A stretch of DNA of 39,221 nt from Candidatus Merdibacter merdigallinarum (GCA_019118705.1 DWYK01000055.1:1-39221), one strand, 5' to 3'. Shown: positions 16,628 through 25,219, numbered from the stretch's first letter. Notes: a model not told the origin generated them from the sequence alone. Numbers and translations are program-made.

Positions 16628-16760
16628 GGCTGCAGGATGAAATGAAAAAGTTGATATTAGGGATAGAGGTCCATCCTGCAGCGGCTGATGTCACAACAGT
16701 CCGCATTTCCTTCAGATCAAAGCAGTCAATCAAAATGATCACGCACTGTTGTATTTAAAG
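16585..16760 (-). ncRNA. Candidate structured RNA behind prmC, unidentified
   Basis: Three hairpins follow one another on the minus strand: an 8-bp stem extended by 2 bp after a mismatch (16693-16703 with 16742-16752), an 11-bp perfect stem (16672-16682 with 16629-16639) enclosing 32 bases, then the terminator. It could be a separate small RNA or a long 3' UTR of prfA-prmC. A TATTCT box lies at 16759-16764, but the best -35 (TTCACA) is 20 bases away, so a promoter is doubtful. I do not see SRP, 6S, tmRNA or RNase P signatures. Confidence 0.4.
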
Positions 16761-16812
16761 AATAGCATCCAAATGTGTCGGTTTTGTGAACATTATGTGA
16801 AAACGTCATTTT

Positions 16813-17664
16813 TTACAGGTTGTGATAAACAAACAGCATGCGATTCTTTCCGCTGAGATCTTTGATGATCTCCACGCGTGCATCCGGGAAATGCTCCTTT
16901 GCCAGCGTCCGCAGACGCTCGCCCTGATCGTAGCCCATCTCAAAGGCGAGAATCGCTTTTTCTTTGATCACCCGGTGCGCATTTGCGAAGATCTCCCGGT
17001 AAAACTTCAGTCCGTCCTCTCCGCCAAACAGCGCGACGTGCGGCTCAAAGTCCACCACGCTGTGTTCCATCTGTTCATGAACCGGGATATACGGCGGGTT
17101 GGAGACGAGGATGTCACAGCGGATGCCCGCTTCGATGAATGGCTCCAGCATGTCTCCGGTCAGAAAGGTCACATCGGCCGCATTGTCCGCCGCGTTCTTT
17201 CTGGCGACGGCCACCGCCTGCTCGCTGATGTCGCTGGCCGTCACCTGCAGATGCGCTTCCTCCTTGCGCAGGGCGATCGCGATCGCCCCGCTGCCGGTGC
17301 CGACATCGATCACATCGACATCCTGCCCGTCAAAGCACTCATCATAGGCTGCCAGGATGTTAGCGACCAGCTCCTCTGTTTCCGGGCGGGGGATCAGCAC
17401 ATCCGGATTGACCTTGAAGCGATAGCCGTAAAACCACTCAAAGCCCAGCACATGTCCTAACGGTTCCCCCTGTTCCATGCGCCGGATCCCCGCTTTAAAG
17501 GCTTCCAGCAGGCCCTGGGGCACCTCTTCGTCATATTCCATATACAGGTTGTGCGCCTCCAAATTGGCCAGTTCCAGCATCAGCAGCTGAGCGGCCTGTT
17601 CGCCCTGTCCGGCCGCATAGAGGCGTTCCTTCGCCTCCCGCAGCACCTGACGATAGCTCGCCAT
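16813..17664 (-). CDS. prmC: Peptide chain release factor N5-glutamine methyltransferase
   Basis: SAM-dependent enzyme that methylates the Gln of the GGQ motif in release factors. The N-terminal helical domain (1-75) is followed by GHVLGFEWFYGYRFKVNPDVLIPRPETEELV, the SAM motif DVGTGSGAIAIAL (about 120-132) and the catalytic NPPY (189-192). At 283 aa it is a normal length. The ATG at 17664 overlaps the prfA stop by one base, with AGGAG 8 bases upstream, so it is translationally coupled to its own substrate gene. Confidence 0.95.
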   Translation of the reverse strand: MASYRQVLREAKERLYAAGQGEQAAQLLMLELANLEAHNLYMEYDEEVPQGLLEAFKAGIRRMEQGEPLGHVLGFEWFYGYRFKVNPDVLIPRPETEELVANILAAYDECFDGQDVDVIDVGTGSGAIAIALRKEEAHLQVTASDISEQAVAVARKNAADNAADVTFLTGDMLEPFIEAGIRCDILVSNPPYIPVHEQMEHSVVDFEPHVALFGGEDGLKFYREIFANAHRVIKEKAILAFEMGYDQGERLRTLAKEHFPDARVEIIKDLSGKNRMLFVYHNL

Positions 17665-18737
17665 CACTTCTCTCCTGCCAGCTTCGCCTGCTGATCCGCC
17701 TGTACCAGCGCATCGAGGATGTCGTCCATCCGACCTTCCATGACACGATCCAGCTGCTGGATGGTGAAGCCGATGCGATGATCGGTCACACGATTCTGCG
17801 GATAATTGTAGGTGCGGATCTTTTCCGCACGGTCGCCGGTACCGATCTTAGAACGGCGTTCCACGCCCTGTTCTTCTTCCAGCTTTCGCTGATGTTCCTC
17901 ATAGACACGGGAACGGATCGTCATGAGCGCGGTCGCACGGTTCTCGTGCTGTGAACGGCCGTCCTGGCACTTGACGACGATGCCCGTCGGCTTATGGATG
18001 ATGCGCACCGCCGAGTCGGTCTTGTTGATGTGCTGACCGCCGGCACCGCTGGCACGCATCGTCTCGATCTCCAGATCGTTCATGTCGATATCAAACTCTT
18101 CCGCTTCCACCTCCGGCGTGACCAGCACCGTCGCTGTCGACGTGTGGATGCGTCCCTGGCTTTCGGTCTTTGGTACACGCTGTACGCGGTGGCTGCCGGA
18201 TTCAAACTTCAGGCGGCCATACACCCCATCCCCGCTGATCTTGCAGGAAACCAGCGAAAAGCCGCCGGCCTCGCTCTCGTCCATCTCGATCGTCTCCACA
18301 CGCCAGCCTTTCGACTCCGCGTATTTCGTATACATGCGGTACAGATCGCCCGCAAAGATATTGCCTTCATCACCGCCGGCCGCACCGCGGATCTCCAGAA
18401 AGGCATTGTGCGAATCATTGGGATCCTTGGGGATCAGCAGGATCTCCAGACGGGCGAGCAGCTGTTCCTGCTTCGGCTCCAGTTCCTCGATCTCCATCTT
18501 CGCCATCTCCCGAAGTTCCTTGTCGTCTTCGCTCAGCAGCGCCTTCGCCTGTTCCAGCGCCTCAGCGGTCTGCTTATATTCCGTATATGCCTCCACGACC
18601 TGGGTCAGTTCTGCCTGCTCGCGTCCCAGTTTGGCAAGCTGTTTATTGTCAGAGGTGATCTCCGGCATCATCATCAGATCGGTGATCTCATGATACCGGT
18701 TGACCATGCCTTCCAACCGTTCGATCATCACACTCAT
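17664..18737 (-). CDS. prfA: Peptide chain release factor 1
   Basis: Recognises UAA and UAG stop codons and triggers peptide release. The GGQ loop is at 233-235 (RASGAGGQHINKTDSAVRI); the conserved GAAGGDEGNIFAGDL and ESGSHRVQRVPKTESQGRIHTS are present, as is the C-terminal IRTYNYPQNRVTDHRI. At 357 aa it is full length. The ATG at 18737 follows AGGAGG. prfA-prmC is the conserved pair in most bacteria. Confidence 0.97.
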   Translation of the reverse strand: MSVMIERLEGMVNRYHEITDLMMMPEITSDNKQLAKLGREQAELTQVVEAYTEYKQTAEALEQAKALLSEDDKELREMAKMEIEELEPKQEQLLARLEILLIPKDPNDSHNAFLEIRGAAGGDEGNIFAGDLYRMYTKYAESKGWRVETIEMDESEAGGFSLVSCKISGDGVYGRLKFESGSHRVQRVPKTESQGRIHTSTATVLVTPEVEAEEFDIDMNDLEIETMRASGAGGQHINKTDSAVRIIHKPTGIVVKCQDGRSQHENRATALMTIRSRVYEEHQRKLEEEQGVERRSKIGTGDRAEKIRTYNYPQNRVTDHRIGFTIQQLDRVMEGRMDDILDALVQADQQAKLAGEK

Positions 18738-18829
18738 CCCATTGCCTCCTTTATCTTCATTTTTTGCCTCTATACTATACCATGCGCCTCTTTTTTATAA
18801 AAGGGCATTCCGGGGGAAAGTTCCCGTTC

Positions 18830-19648
18830 TCAGCGTGAAAGCAGCTGTGAAAAGAGCGTCAGACAGCCTTCCTGCTCATAAGAAGGTACGATCTGCTTCG
18901 CATGGCGCTTGCACAGCGCACTGCCGTTTTCCAGCGTGACGCCCCAGGCGCTTTCCCGAATCATCTGCGCATCGCTGTCTCCATCGCCGATCGCCGCCGC
19001 CTGCGCAAAGCTTCCACCGATCTGTGTGAACAGCTCCTTCAGTCCGCTGGCTTTGTCACAGCCCTGACGGATCACATCGACAAAGGTGTCGGTGCTGCGG
19101 ATGACCCGGTATGGATAACGCGCTTCGACCTGTGTCCGAAACCGATCGAAGCTGCGATCGACCGTTGCTTTGTCTCCGGAGGCGGAGCATTTCCAGATCT
19201 CCTCTCTGACATAGCGCTGAGGCGTATCCGTCAACAGATAGTCGACGGCGCAGTTGTAACGATCCAGGGCGAAGCCCTCGCTGTATCCGCTGGCTACCAT
19301 ATAGGACGGCTGTGCGATGCCGAAGTCCAGTCCCATCTGCCGTGCCATCTCCCACAGCGCCAGGCTGTCCGCCTGCTCGATCGCATGTACGAACAGCGTC
19401 TGATCCCGGCTCACATCATAGCCCAGCGTCCCGTTCTGCGCGATGATATAGCCATGATAGCGGTCCATCTGCAGCTGTCTGGCCAGCGGGAGCACGCCCT
19501 GAAAGATGCGGGCCGAGGCCAGCACGATCGTCATCCCCTGCTCCTGCAGGGCGATGAGCGCATCCCGTACCCGGTCGCTGACCAGCACGCCGCCGCTGGG
19601 TGCCAGCAGCGTCCCGTCCAGATCACAGATCAATGTCTTGATTTCCAT
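18830..19648 (-). CDS. Cof-type HAD hydrolase (sugar or nucleotide phosphatase)
   Basis: HAD superfamily phosphatase with a C2 cap, the Cof/YbiV type that acts on sugar phosphates, flavin mononucleotide or similar. Motif I is CDLDGTLL with both catalytic Asp; motif II is in LASARIF; the Lys of motif III is in GCDKASGL, and motif IV is IGDGDSDAQMIR. VTLENGSALCKRHAK matches the typical ending. 272 aa is normal. AGGAGG precedes the ATG at 19648. It lies 22 bases beyond the stop of the AraC-type regulator and may be co-transcribed with it; whether it serves sugar catabolism is open. Confidence 0.9.
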   Translation of the reverse strand: MEIKTLICDLDGTLLAPSGGVLVSDRVRDALIALQEQGMTIVLASARIFQGVLPLARQLQMDRYHGYIIAQNGTLGYDVSRDQTLFVHAIEQADSLALWEMARQMGLDFGIAQPSYMVASGYSEGFALDRYNCAVDYLLTDTPQRYVREEIWKCSASGDKATVDRSFDRFRTQVEARYPYRVIRSTDTFVDVIRQGCDKASGLKELFTQIGGSFAQAAAIGDGDSDAQMIRESAWGVTLENGSALCKRHAKQIVPSYEQEGCLTLFSQLLSR

Positions 19649-19670
19649 AGTCCCTCCTGTTTTCCCCGGG

Positions 19671-21230
19671 TCATAACCGATTGCGGTATTCCCGGGGGCT
19701 CACCTGATAGAAGCGGTGAAACACCTTGTTGAAATACAGCTGATCCTTCATGCCGACGGCTGCCGCGATCTCCTTGATCTTCATGTCGGTATGTTCCATG
19801 AGCTCGGCAGCTTCCTGCATCTTGCGCCGATTGATGTACTGGATCAGCTGTTCCCCGGTCTGTTTTTTGAAGATCCGCGAGATGTGCACCGGTGTCCGCT
19901 CCAATGTTGCGGCCAGCTGTTCCAGCGTGATCTTCTCATCCAGATGTTCATCGACGTAGGCGAGCACGGCGCTCACCGTCCGGGAATAGCGTTCATCGCT
20001 GTAAGTCTGTATCCATTCCTCGATCTCCTCCAGGATCGCCAGAAATTCTTTCTGCAGCTGGGGGAGCGTCTCCGCCTTGTCAAACAGCGGGGTGCCCTGT
20101 GCGAGGATCGGCGGTGCATCCGCCTTGGCATGGCGGAGCTTCTGATGTTCGATCGCATGGATGATCGAACGGCAGTAGAAGACGACATCCTCCGGATCGA
20201 TCGCCTGTTTCGCCATCGTCTCCATCATCTCCTCACACAGCTGGCGGATCTGTGTCATCGCACCGCTGCCCGACAGTCGCAGAAAACCTTCCTTATAAGT
20301 AAGGCCCTGTGTCTTCAGCGGACGGAAGGACGGCCTGTCCAGCTGCTGCACACAGCCGTTCCCCAGATAAAAGCGCGCATAGCTGCGTTCCGCGATCGCC
20401 ATGTAGGTATCATAAAACTGCTGTTCGCCGATGCATCGATCCGAGATCGTCATGGAGACGTGCAGCTGCAGCCGCTCCCAGAAACGATCCACCAGTTCCT
20501 CACACAGTGCCTGCAGCTGTGGCATCGTCATCGCCTCGACGATGATCACACCGGAGTGCATCTTGGAAAACAAGATCTGATGCGTCAGGCGATCGCGCAG
20601 CGTATCTTCGATCACCTCGCGCAAGGAGGCCTGCAAGGCACCCCGGTCCCGGTACAGCCCTTTGCCGAAGGTCAGCTTGACATCATCCATGCGAAAGCCC
20701 AGCAGATGGTATGGTGCCTGCAGACAGGCGAGCTCCTCCCGCCGCAGCAGGTCCAGCAGTTCCTCCTTGTGCACATCCTGATGATCACGAATGCGTCCCA
20801 GCTGCCGCTGCAGTTCATTGCGCCAGTCCTCGCTGAGCGCCACGCTTCCGCCGTGCAGCCGTTTGGAGCAGATCATCTGCAGGTTTTCGATCACCTGTGA
20901 ATTCTTCAGCATCCCCTTGATCAGATAATCCATGCAGCCGCTGCGCCACGCCTCCCGCATCCGCAGCGGATCGCTCTCATACGAGCACAGGATCACATGA
21001 CAGTGCGGATCGTATGCCTTCAGCTGTTTCAGCAGCGAGATCCCATCCCCCTGTCGCAGCTTGACATCGCTGATGACCAGATCATGGCGATACTCACAGA
21101 AATATTCCACTGCCTTCGCTTCACTGTCACAGTACGTCAGGATCTCAAATCCATACTGTTCCCAGTGCAGCATGTTTCGATAGATCGCATACATCTGCCG
21201 CTGCTTGTCAACGACCATGACTCCCAACAT
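19671..21230 (-). CDS. YesN-like response regulator with AraC-type DNA-binding domain
   Basis: Likely transcription regulator of the neighbouring sugar locus. Residues 1-120 form a receiver with the phosphoacceptor Asp55 (LVISDVKL) and the late Lys in YLIKG, but the N-terminal acidic pair is reduced to VDKQ. A long central region (about 130-410) has no recognised motif. The last about 105 residues form two AraC helix-turn-helix units (ITLEQLAATLERTPVHISRIFKKQTG and IAAAVGMKDQLYFNKVFHRFYQVSPREYRNR). I use the ATG at 21230, which has AGGAGG; the open frame upstream is unlike a receiver. It is divergent from kbaZ. It is clearly related to the regulator at 31471-33102, and no sensor kinase is nearby. 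Confidence 0.9.
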   Translation of the reverse strand: MLGVMVVDKQRQMYAIYRNMLHWEQYGFEILTYCDSEAKAVEYFCEYRHDLVISDVKLRQGDGISLLKQLKAYDPHCHVILCSYESDPLRMREAWRSGCMDYLIKGMLKNSQVIENLQMICSKRLHGGSVALSEDWRNELQRQLGRIRDHQDVHKEELLDLLRREELACLQAPYHLLGFRMDDVKLTFGKGLYRDRGALQASLREVIEDTLRDRLTHQILFSKMHSGVIIVEAMTMPQLQALCEELVDRFWERLQLHVSMTISDRCIGEQQFYDTYMAIAERSYARFYLGNGCVQQLDRPSFRPLKTQGLTYKEGFLRLSGSGAMTQIRQLCEEMMETMAKQAIDPEDVVFYCRSIIHAIEHQKLRHAKADAPPILAQGTPLFDKAETLPQLQKEFLAILEEIEEWIQTYSDERYSRTVSAVLAYVDEHLDEKITLEQLAATLERTPVHISRIFKKQTGEQLIQYINRRKMQEAAELMEHTDMKIKEIAAAVGMKDQLYFNKVFHRFYQVSPREYRNRL

Positions 21231-21550
21231 GTCAGATCCTCCTTCTCTAATTACGAAAATATTAACATATTCCATCACCATTTTCCACAAACCGCCGAAA
21301 ATATGGATCAATCGGCACAATATTTTCCATATATCTGTTTTTTTCCTTTCCGTTGTGCTTCTTTCTGACATAAAAAAATGCTATACTATGGTTGATTTAC
21401 GGGTGTGGAAACATCAGCGTACGGGAAGCCCTCGCCCTCCCCGCACAGACAGATCGCTGTCCGTGTTCTCCATGGCCGCAAAAAAGAAAGGATGGAGGTT
21501 TTCACGTGGAGAGGCAGGGCTTCCTCGTGACAACAGAAGAGGTATTCAAG
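21231..21550. promoter_or_regulatory. Divergent control region between the AraC regulator and kbaZ
   Basis: AT-rich stretch with repeated ATTTTCC-type elements: ATATTCCATC (21268-21277), ATTTTCCAC, GAAAATATGGATC (inverted, 21297-21309) and ATTTTCCATATAT (21322-21334). A kbaZ promoter follows: -35 TTCTTT (21359-21364), 17 bases, -10 TATACT (21382-21387). The roughly 160-base leader holds a 9-bp inverted pair (21424-21432 with 21516-21524). The GTG at 21506 has a very good GGAGG site and could begin a short N-terminal extension of kbaZ or an overlapping start. Confidence 0.55.
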
Positions 21551-22870
21551 ATGAACGAAAACCCATTGAAGCAAATCATTGCGAAGCAGAAGGCAGGAGA
21601 AGCCGTCGGCATCTATTCTGCCTGCAGCGCCAACAGCTATGTGATCGAAGCTGCCATCGAATGCGCAAAGCGCGACAACTCCTGCGTTTTGATCGAGGCT
21701 ACCGCCAATCAGGTAGACCAGAACGGCGGCTACACCGGCATGAAGCCGGCAGATTTCCGCGATTTCGTCTACGAGATCGCCAAGAAGGTCGATTTCACGA
21801 CCGACCGCATCTTTTTGGGCGGTGACCACCTGGGTCCGCTGACCTTCGCATCCAAGCCGGAGGCGGAAGCGATGGCCGATGCCCGCGAGCTCGTCCGCTG
21901 CTATGTGGCAGCCGGCTTCACCAAGATCCACATCGACACCAGCATGAAGGTGGCAGACGACGATCCAAACACACGTCTGAGCGATGAGACGATTGCCCGC
22001 CGCGGTGCCGAACTGGCCCGTGTCTGCGAAGATACGTATCAGGAACTGCTCAAGAGCAACCCGAATGCGGTCCGTCCGGTCTACATCGTCGGAAGCGAAG
22101 TACCGATCCCGGGCGGTGCACAGGATCCAAACGCCGGCATGCAGGTGACCCGCGTCGAGGACTTCAAGGCAACCGTTGCGGCATTTGAGGCCGCCTTCAA
22201 GAAGGAAGGTCTGGAAGAGACCTGGAACGATGTCATCGCCTGTGTCGTTCAGCCGGGCGTTGAGGAAAAAGATGCCGGCTGCACGGAATATGACCGTGCA
22301 AAGGCAGCTGAACTGATGGCCAGCATCAAGGAATTCCCGAACCTCGTATTTGAAGGACATTCCACCGACTATCAGACAAAGTACAAGCTGAAGGAACTGG
22401 TCGAAGACGGTGTCGGCATCCTGAAGGTCGGTCCGGGCCTGACCTACGCGATGCGCGAAGGTCTGTTCGCACTGGCGTACATGGAAGAGATGATCCTGCA
22501 CGGAAAGGAAGAGGAACAGTCCCACTTCATCGACGTGCTGGAGACCGCCATGCTGGCAGAGCCGAAAAACTGGCAGAAGCACTACCACGGTGATGAGAAC
22601 GAACTGTGGTTCAAGCGCAAGTTCTCCTTCTCCGATCGCAGCCGTTACTACATGCCGGTACCGGAAGTCAACGCCGCAAAGGAAAAGATGCTGGCCAACC
22701 TGCGCAAGTACGGCATCTCTCTGGCCGTGCTCTCTCAGTTCATGCCGATCCAGTACACCAAGGTACGCGAAGGCGTATTGGAGAACGATCCGGAAGAACT
22801 GATCAAGGACCGCATCAAGAACACGATCGACGAGTATCTGTTCGCTTCTCATCAGGAAAAACTGTTCTGA
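21551..22870 (+). CDS. KbaZ/GatZ-type tagatose-1,6-bisphosphate aldolase subunit
   Basis: Protein of the GatZ/KbaZ family, needed with GatY/KbaY for class II tagatose-bisphosphate aldolase activity in the galactitol and GalNAc pathways. It matches throughout: KAGEAVGIYSACSANSYVIEAAI, LIEATANQVDQNGGYTGM, GGDHLGP, YVAAGFTKIHIDTSM, VGSEVPIPGGA, EGHSTDYQT, LKVGPGLTYAMREGLFAL and QKHYHGDENE. I chose the ATG at 21551 (439 aa), as its first residues align with the E. coli start; a GTG at 21506 in frame has an even stronger ribosome site and would add 15 residues. The partner aldolase subunit is not in the window. A terminator follows directly, so it is monocistronic. Confidence 0.9.
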   Translation: MNENPLKQIIAKQKAGEAVGIYSACSANSYVIEAAIECAKRDNSCVLIEATANQVDQNGGYTGMKPADFRDFVYEIAKKVDFTTDRIFLGGDHLGPLTFASKPEAEAMADARELVRCYVAAGFTKIHIDTSMKVADDDPNTRLSDETIARRGAELARVCEDTYQELLKSNPNAVRPVYIVGSEVPIPGGAQDPNAGMQVTRVEDFKATVAAFEAAFKKEGLEETWNDVIACVVQPGVEEKDAGCTEYDRAKAAELMASIKEFPNLVFEGHSTDYQTKYKLKELVEDGVGILKVGPGLTYAMREGLFALAYMEEMILHGKEEEQSHFIDVLETAMLAEPKNWQKHYHGDENELWFKRKFSFSDRSRYYMPVPEVNAAKEKMLANLRKYGISLAVLSQFMPIQYTKVREGVLENDPEELIKDRIKNTIDEYLFASHQEKLF

Positions 22871-22889
22871 TTTCCATTCGGAAGCACGC

Positions 22890-22917
22890 AGCGCCGCACA
22901 CAGCGGCGCTTTCTTTT
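22890..22917 (+). terminator. Terminator of kbaZ
   Basis: Stem AGCGCCGC / GCGGCGCT (22890-22897, 22903-22910) with loop ACACA and tail TTTCTTTT, 20 bases after the stop. Confidence 0.85.
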
Positions 22918-23022
22918 CGCCGATAAATAGGAAAAACAGACCATTCCCAAAAGATCGCTGCACAAAATATATAAAATTTCAGCCTTTATGGAACATTCCT
23001 GCCTGCTTCCGGCATCCCACGC

Positions 23023-23051
23023 AGGACAACCAAAGACGACCGTGCTATAAT
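23023..23051 (+). promoter_or_regulatory. Promoter of the TauE/SafE-like gene
   Basis: -35 AGGACA (23023-23028), 17 bases, -10 TATAAT (23046-23051). It lies about 85 bases before the start codon. Confidence 0.65.
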
Positions 23052-23134
23052 ACGGGCAGTTATCCGCTGGCCGGATCTCTGTCATTCACGCAAACAACGA
23101 CCTGTGTCGTTTTCTTTTGGGGAGGGAAATCGTC

Positions 23135-23929
23135 ATGTATGCATTATTTTTTCTGATCAGCTTCGGTGCTTCGATCATCGGCGCCATCTGCGGCATCGGC
23201 GGGGGCATCATCATCAAACCGGTCATGGACGCCTTTGGGGCGCTGGATGTCTCCATCATCAACTTTCTGTCCGGCTGTACCGTTTTGTCGATGACGATGT
23301 ACTCGGTCATCAAGGCCAAGATCGCAAAGGACTCCGTCATCAACATGAAGCTGGGCACGCCGCTGGCCATCGGAGCGGCCATCGGAGGGCTCTTTGGCAA
23401 AGAGCTGTTCTCCTATGTCGAATCTCTGTTCGACACGCCGAATACCGCCGGCGCCGTTCAGGCGTTCGTTCTGATGCTGATCACGCTGGGAACGCTGATC
23501 TACACCATCAACAAAAACAAGGTGCACACCCTGTACGTCACCAACCTGCTCGCCTGCCTGATCATCGGCTTCATCCTGGGCGGATTCTCTTCCTTCCTGG
23601 GCATCGGCGGAGGCCCGATCAACCTGGTCGTGCTGTACTTCTTCTTCACCATGGGAACCAAGGAGGCTGCTCAGAACTCCCTGTACATCATCCTGTTCTC
23701 ACAGATCACCAGCATCGGACGCTCGCTGTTCACCACCGACCTTTCCCAGATCTCCATCGTGCTGCTGATCGGCATGATCGCCTGCGGCATCCTGGGCGGC
23801 ATCTGCGGACGGGCGATCAACAAAAAGATCGATGAGAAGACCGTCGACAAACTGTTCATCGCTCTGATGATCGTCATCATCTTCATCAACATCTACAACA
23901 CGGTCAAATACCTGGGCATCCTGGGCTGA
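23135..23929 (+). CDS. TauE/SafE-family anion permease (candidate sulfate/sulfite exporter)
   Basis: Membrane protein with about eight hydrophobic segments in two homologous halves, each with the family signature: GAICGIGGGIIIKPVMD near residue 18 and SSFLGIGGGPINLVVLYFF near residue 150. Family members export sulfite, sulfoacetate or related anions. Start chosen at ATG 23135 (264 aa), with GGGAGGG 8 bases upstream. It sits between kbaZ and the sulfatase/maturase genes, so export of sulfate set free by cytoplasmic sulfatases is an attractive inference; specificity cannot be read from sequence. Confidence 0.85.
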   Translation: MYALFFLISFGASIIGAICGIGGGIIIKPVMDAFGALDVSIINFLSGCTVLSMTMYSVIKAKIAKDSVINMKLGTPLAIGAAIGGLFGKELFSYVESLFDTPNTAGAVQAFVLMLITLGTLIYTINKNKVHTLYVTNLLACLIIGFILGGFSSFLGIGGGPINLVVLYFFFTMGTKEAAQNSLYIILFSQITSIGRSLFTTDLSQISIVLLIGMIACGILGGICGRAINKKIDEKTVDKLFIALMIVIIFINIYNTVKYLGILG

Positions 23930-23936
23930 AACAGAC

Positions 23937-23962
23937 AAAAACCACCGCACGGTGGTTTTTTT
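23937..23962. terminator. Bidirectional terminator between the exporter and the HIRAN gene
   Basis: Stem AAAAACCACC / GGTGGTTTTT (23937-23946, 23951-23960), T run on the plus strand, A run giving a T run on the minus strand. It serves both convergent genes. Confidence 0.85.
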
Positions 23963-23987
23963 GTCGGATCCAGGGCAAAACGGTTCC

Positions 23988-24386
23988 TCATTCATGCAGG
24001 AAGATCTTGATGGAAAGCGAGAGCCAGTTCCCTTTTTTCTCCTTTTTCGTGATCGTGCCAAACAGCTGCTTTCCGGCATCCATCAGCCGGGCGAACACCA
24101 CATTATCCCTTCTTGGCACATAGCCGACCGTCTGTCCGCTCATTGTCTGCACGAGGATCGCCTGCGGATCGTGCGGATTGTCCGGCTCCCGGAAAAACTC
24201 CAGCCGCTCCCCTTCGCGCAACTGTGATTCCAGCGCTTCGATCCCTTCGACATGGCTGGTTCCCGCCACACAGGTGTCGAAGAGAAAGATGTCCCGTTCA
24301 AATAGGACCGGCATCCCGAGCGTTCCATCTTTCCCATGGATCAGGCCGATGACGCTTCCTCCCTCCGGTTTGATCAGATCGCTCAT
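23988..24386 (-). CDS. HIRAN-domain protein
   Basis: 132-residue protein. Residues about 36-125 match the HIRAN domain: VAGTSHVEGIEALESQLREGERLEFFREPDNPHDPQAI (start), then VGYVPRRDNVVFARLMDAG. HIRAN domains bind DNA ends or single strands in eukaryotic HLTF and occur as stand-alone bacterial proteins of unknown role. It follows the coiled-coil gene by 6 bases with GAGGTGAT as ribosome site, and is the last gene of a three-gene operon ended by the bidirectional terminator. No helicase or nuclease is adjacent. Confidence 0.8.
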   Translation of the reverse strand: MSDLIKPEGGSVIGLIHGKDGTLGMPVLFERDIFLFDTCVAGTSHVEGIEALESQLREGERLEFFREPDNPHDPQAILVQTMSGQTVGYVPRRDNVVFARLMDAGKQLFGTITKKEKKGNWLSLSIKIFLHE

Positions 24387-24392
24387 GAAAGA

Positions 24393-24605
24393 TCACCTCA
24401 GCATTTCTTCGATCTGTTTCTCATAGGTCTGGATATACGCCTGATACTGTTGTAAAAGAGCACTCAGCTCCTGTCGTTTTGCCTCTGTCTTCGCTTCGTC
24501 TGCCAGCAGCTCCTTCATCGTATACGGATAGGAATGCCGGATCTCTTCAATGTTCGCTTTGATGGCATCGATCCGTGTCTGCAGCCGCTCCTGCTCCTCC
24601 TTCAT
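24393..24605 (-). CDS. Small coiled-coil protein of unknown function (70 aa)
   Basis: Almost entirely helical and charged, with heptad-like leucines and isoleucines (MKEEQERLQTRIDAIKANI, then ELSALLQQYQAYIQTYEKQI). Its ATG overlaps the stop of the HPD protein by 4 bases (ATGA), and HIRAN follows after 6 bases. The tight packing argues for a real gene and a shared complex or pathway; no function is recognised. Confidence 0.7.
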   Translation of the reverse strand: MKEEQERLQTRIDAIKANIEEIRHSYPYTMKELLADEAKTEAKRQELSALLQQYQAYIQTYEKQIEEMLR

Positions 24606-25219
24606 CGGACATTCCTCTCTTTCGGGCGTACGGCTTCCACCATTTCCCCGATCGCCCGCAGGGTCAGCAGATCGCCGTTCTTATAGGCCTTCACCACATG
24701 TTCGAACCACCTGCGCTGCATCGATCCCGCCTGTGGATGCAGATCCGGATGCAGGGCCTTCACGATCCGTCGATAGAGCGTTTTCAGCGCACGGCCATCT
24801 TCCACTGACAACGTTTCCGCATTGCGACGTTCCAGCGCCGCGTGCATCTTGTCGACCTGTGCCAGCAGCTGTTTCTGGTATTCGGCAAACTCCTGATCGA
24901 GCTGTGCTTCGATGGCTGCGATCACGATGGCTTCCCGCCGATTCTTCTTCGCCTGGATCCATTCCAGCTTTCGCTTCAGCCGCAGCAGTCGGCACTGTGC
25001 CTCATACACCTCATATTCCAGCGCCCCCACCTTCAACATGTACTCCATCTCCAGATTCTTGCAGATGATGAAGGAGAGCTCCTCCCGCTGTGCATACAGC
25101 TCGGCCAGTTCAGCGCGCAGCCTGGCCAACTGAGCGCGTTCCCTCTCCTCATCTGCGGGTGATCCTTTGATCATTTTCCCGGGTTCGCGGGAAGTCGGCG
25201 CTGTTTTCGGATGTTCCAT
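24602..25219 (-). CDS. Coiled-coil protein with a J-domain-like HPD segment
   Basis: 205-residue protein. Residues about 25-135 form a long charged coiled coil. The C-terminal about 60 residues contain LKTLYRRIVKALHPDLHP, the helix II-HPD-helix III core of J domains, followed by FEHVVKAYKNGDLLTLRAI. J domains stimulate DnaK-type Hsp70 ATPases. Here the J part lies at the C-terminus and lacks the zinc and substrate domains of DnaJ. The ATG at 25219 has GGGAGG upstream. First gene of the operon with the small coiled-coil and HIRAN genes. Confidence 0.72.
   Translation of the reverse strand: MEHPKTAPTSREPGKMIKGSPADEERERAQLARLRAELAELYAQREELSFIICKNLEMEYMLKVGALEYEVYEAQCRLLRLKRKLEWIQAKKNRREAIVIAAIEAQLDQEFAEYQKQLLAQVDKMHAALERRNAETLSVEDGRALKTLYRRIVKALHPDLHPQAGSMQRRWFEHVVKAYKNGDLLTLRAIGEMVEAVRPKERNVR

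Noticed and set aside
21386-22963. 525-codon minus-strand frame opposite kbaZ
   Set aside because: kbaZ matches its family from end to end and has a promoter, ribosome site and terminator; the antisense frame reflects codon bias.
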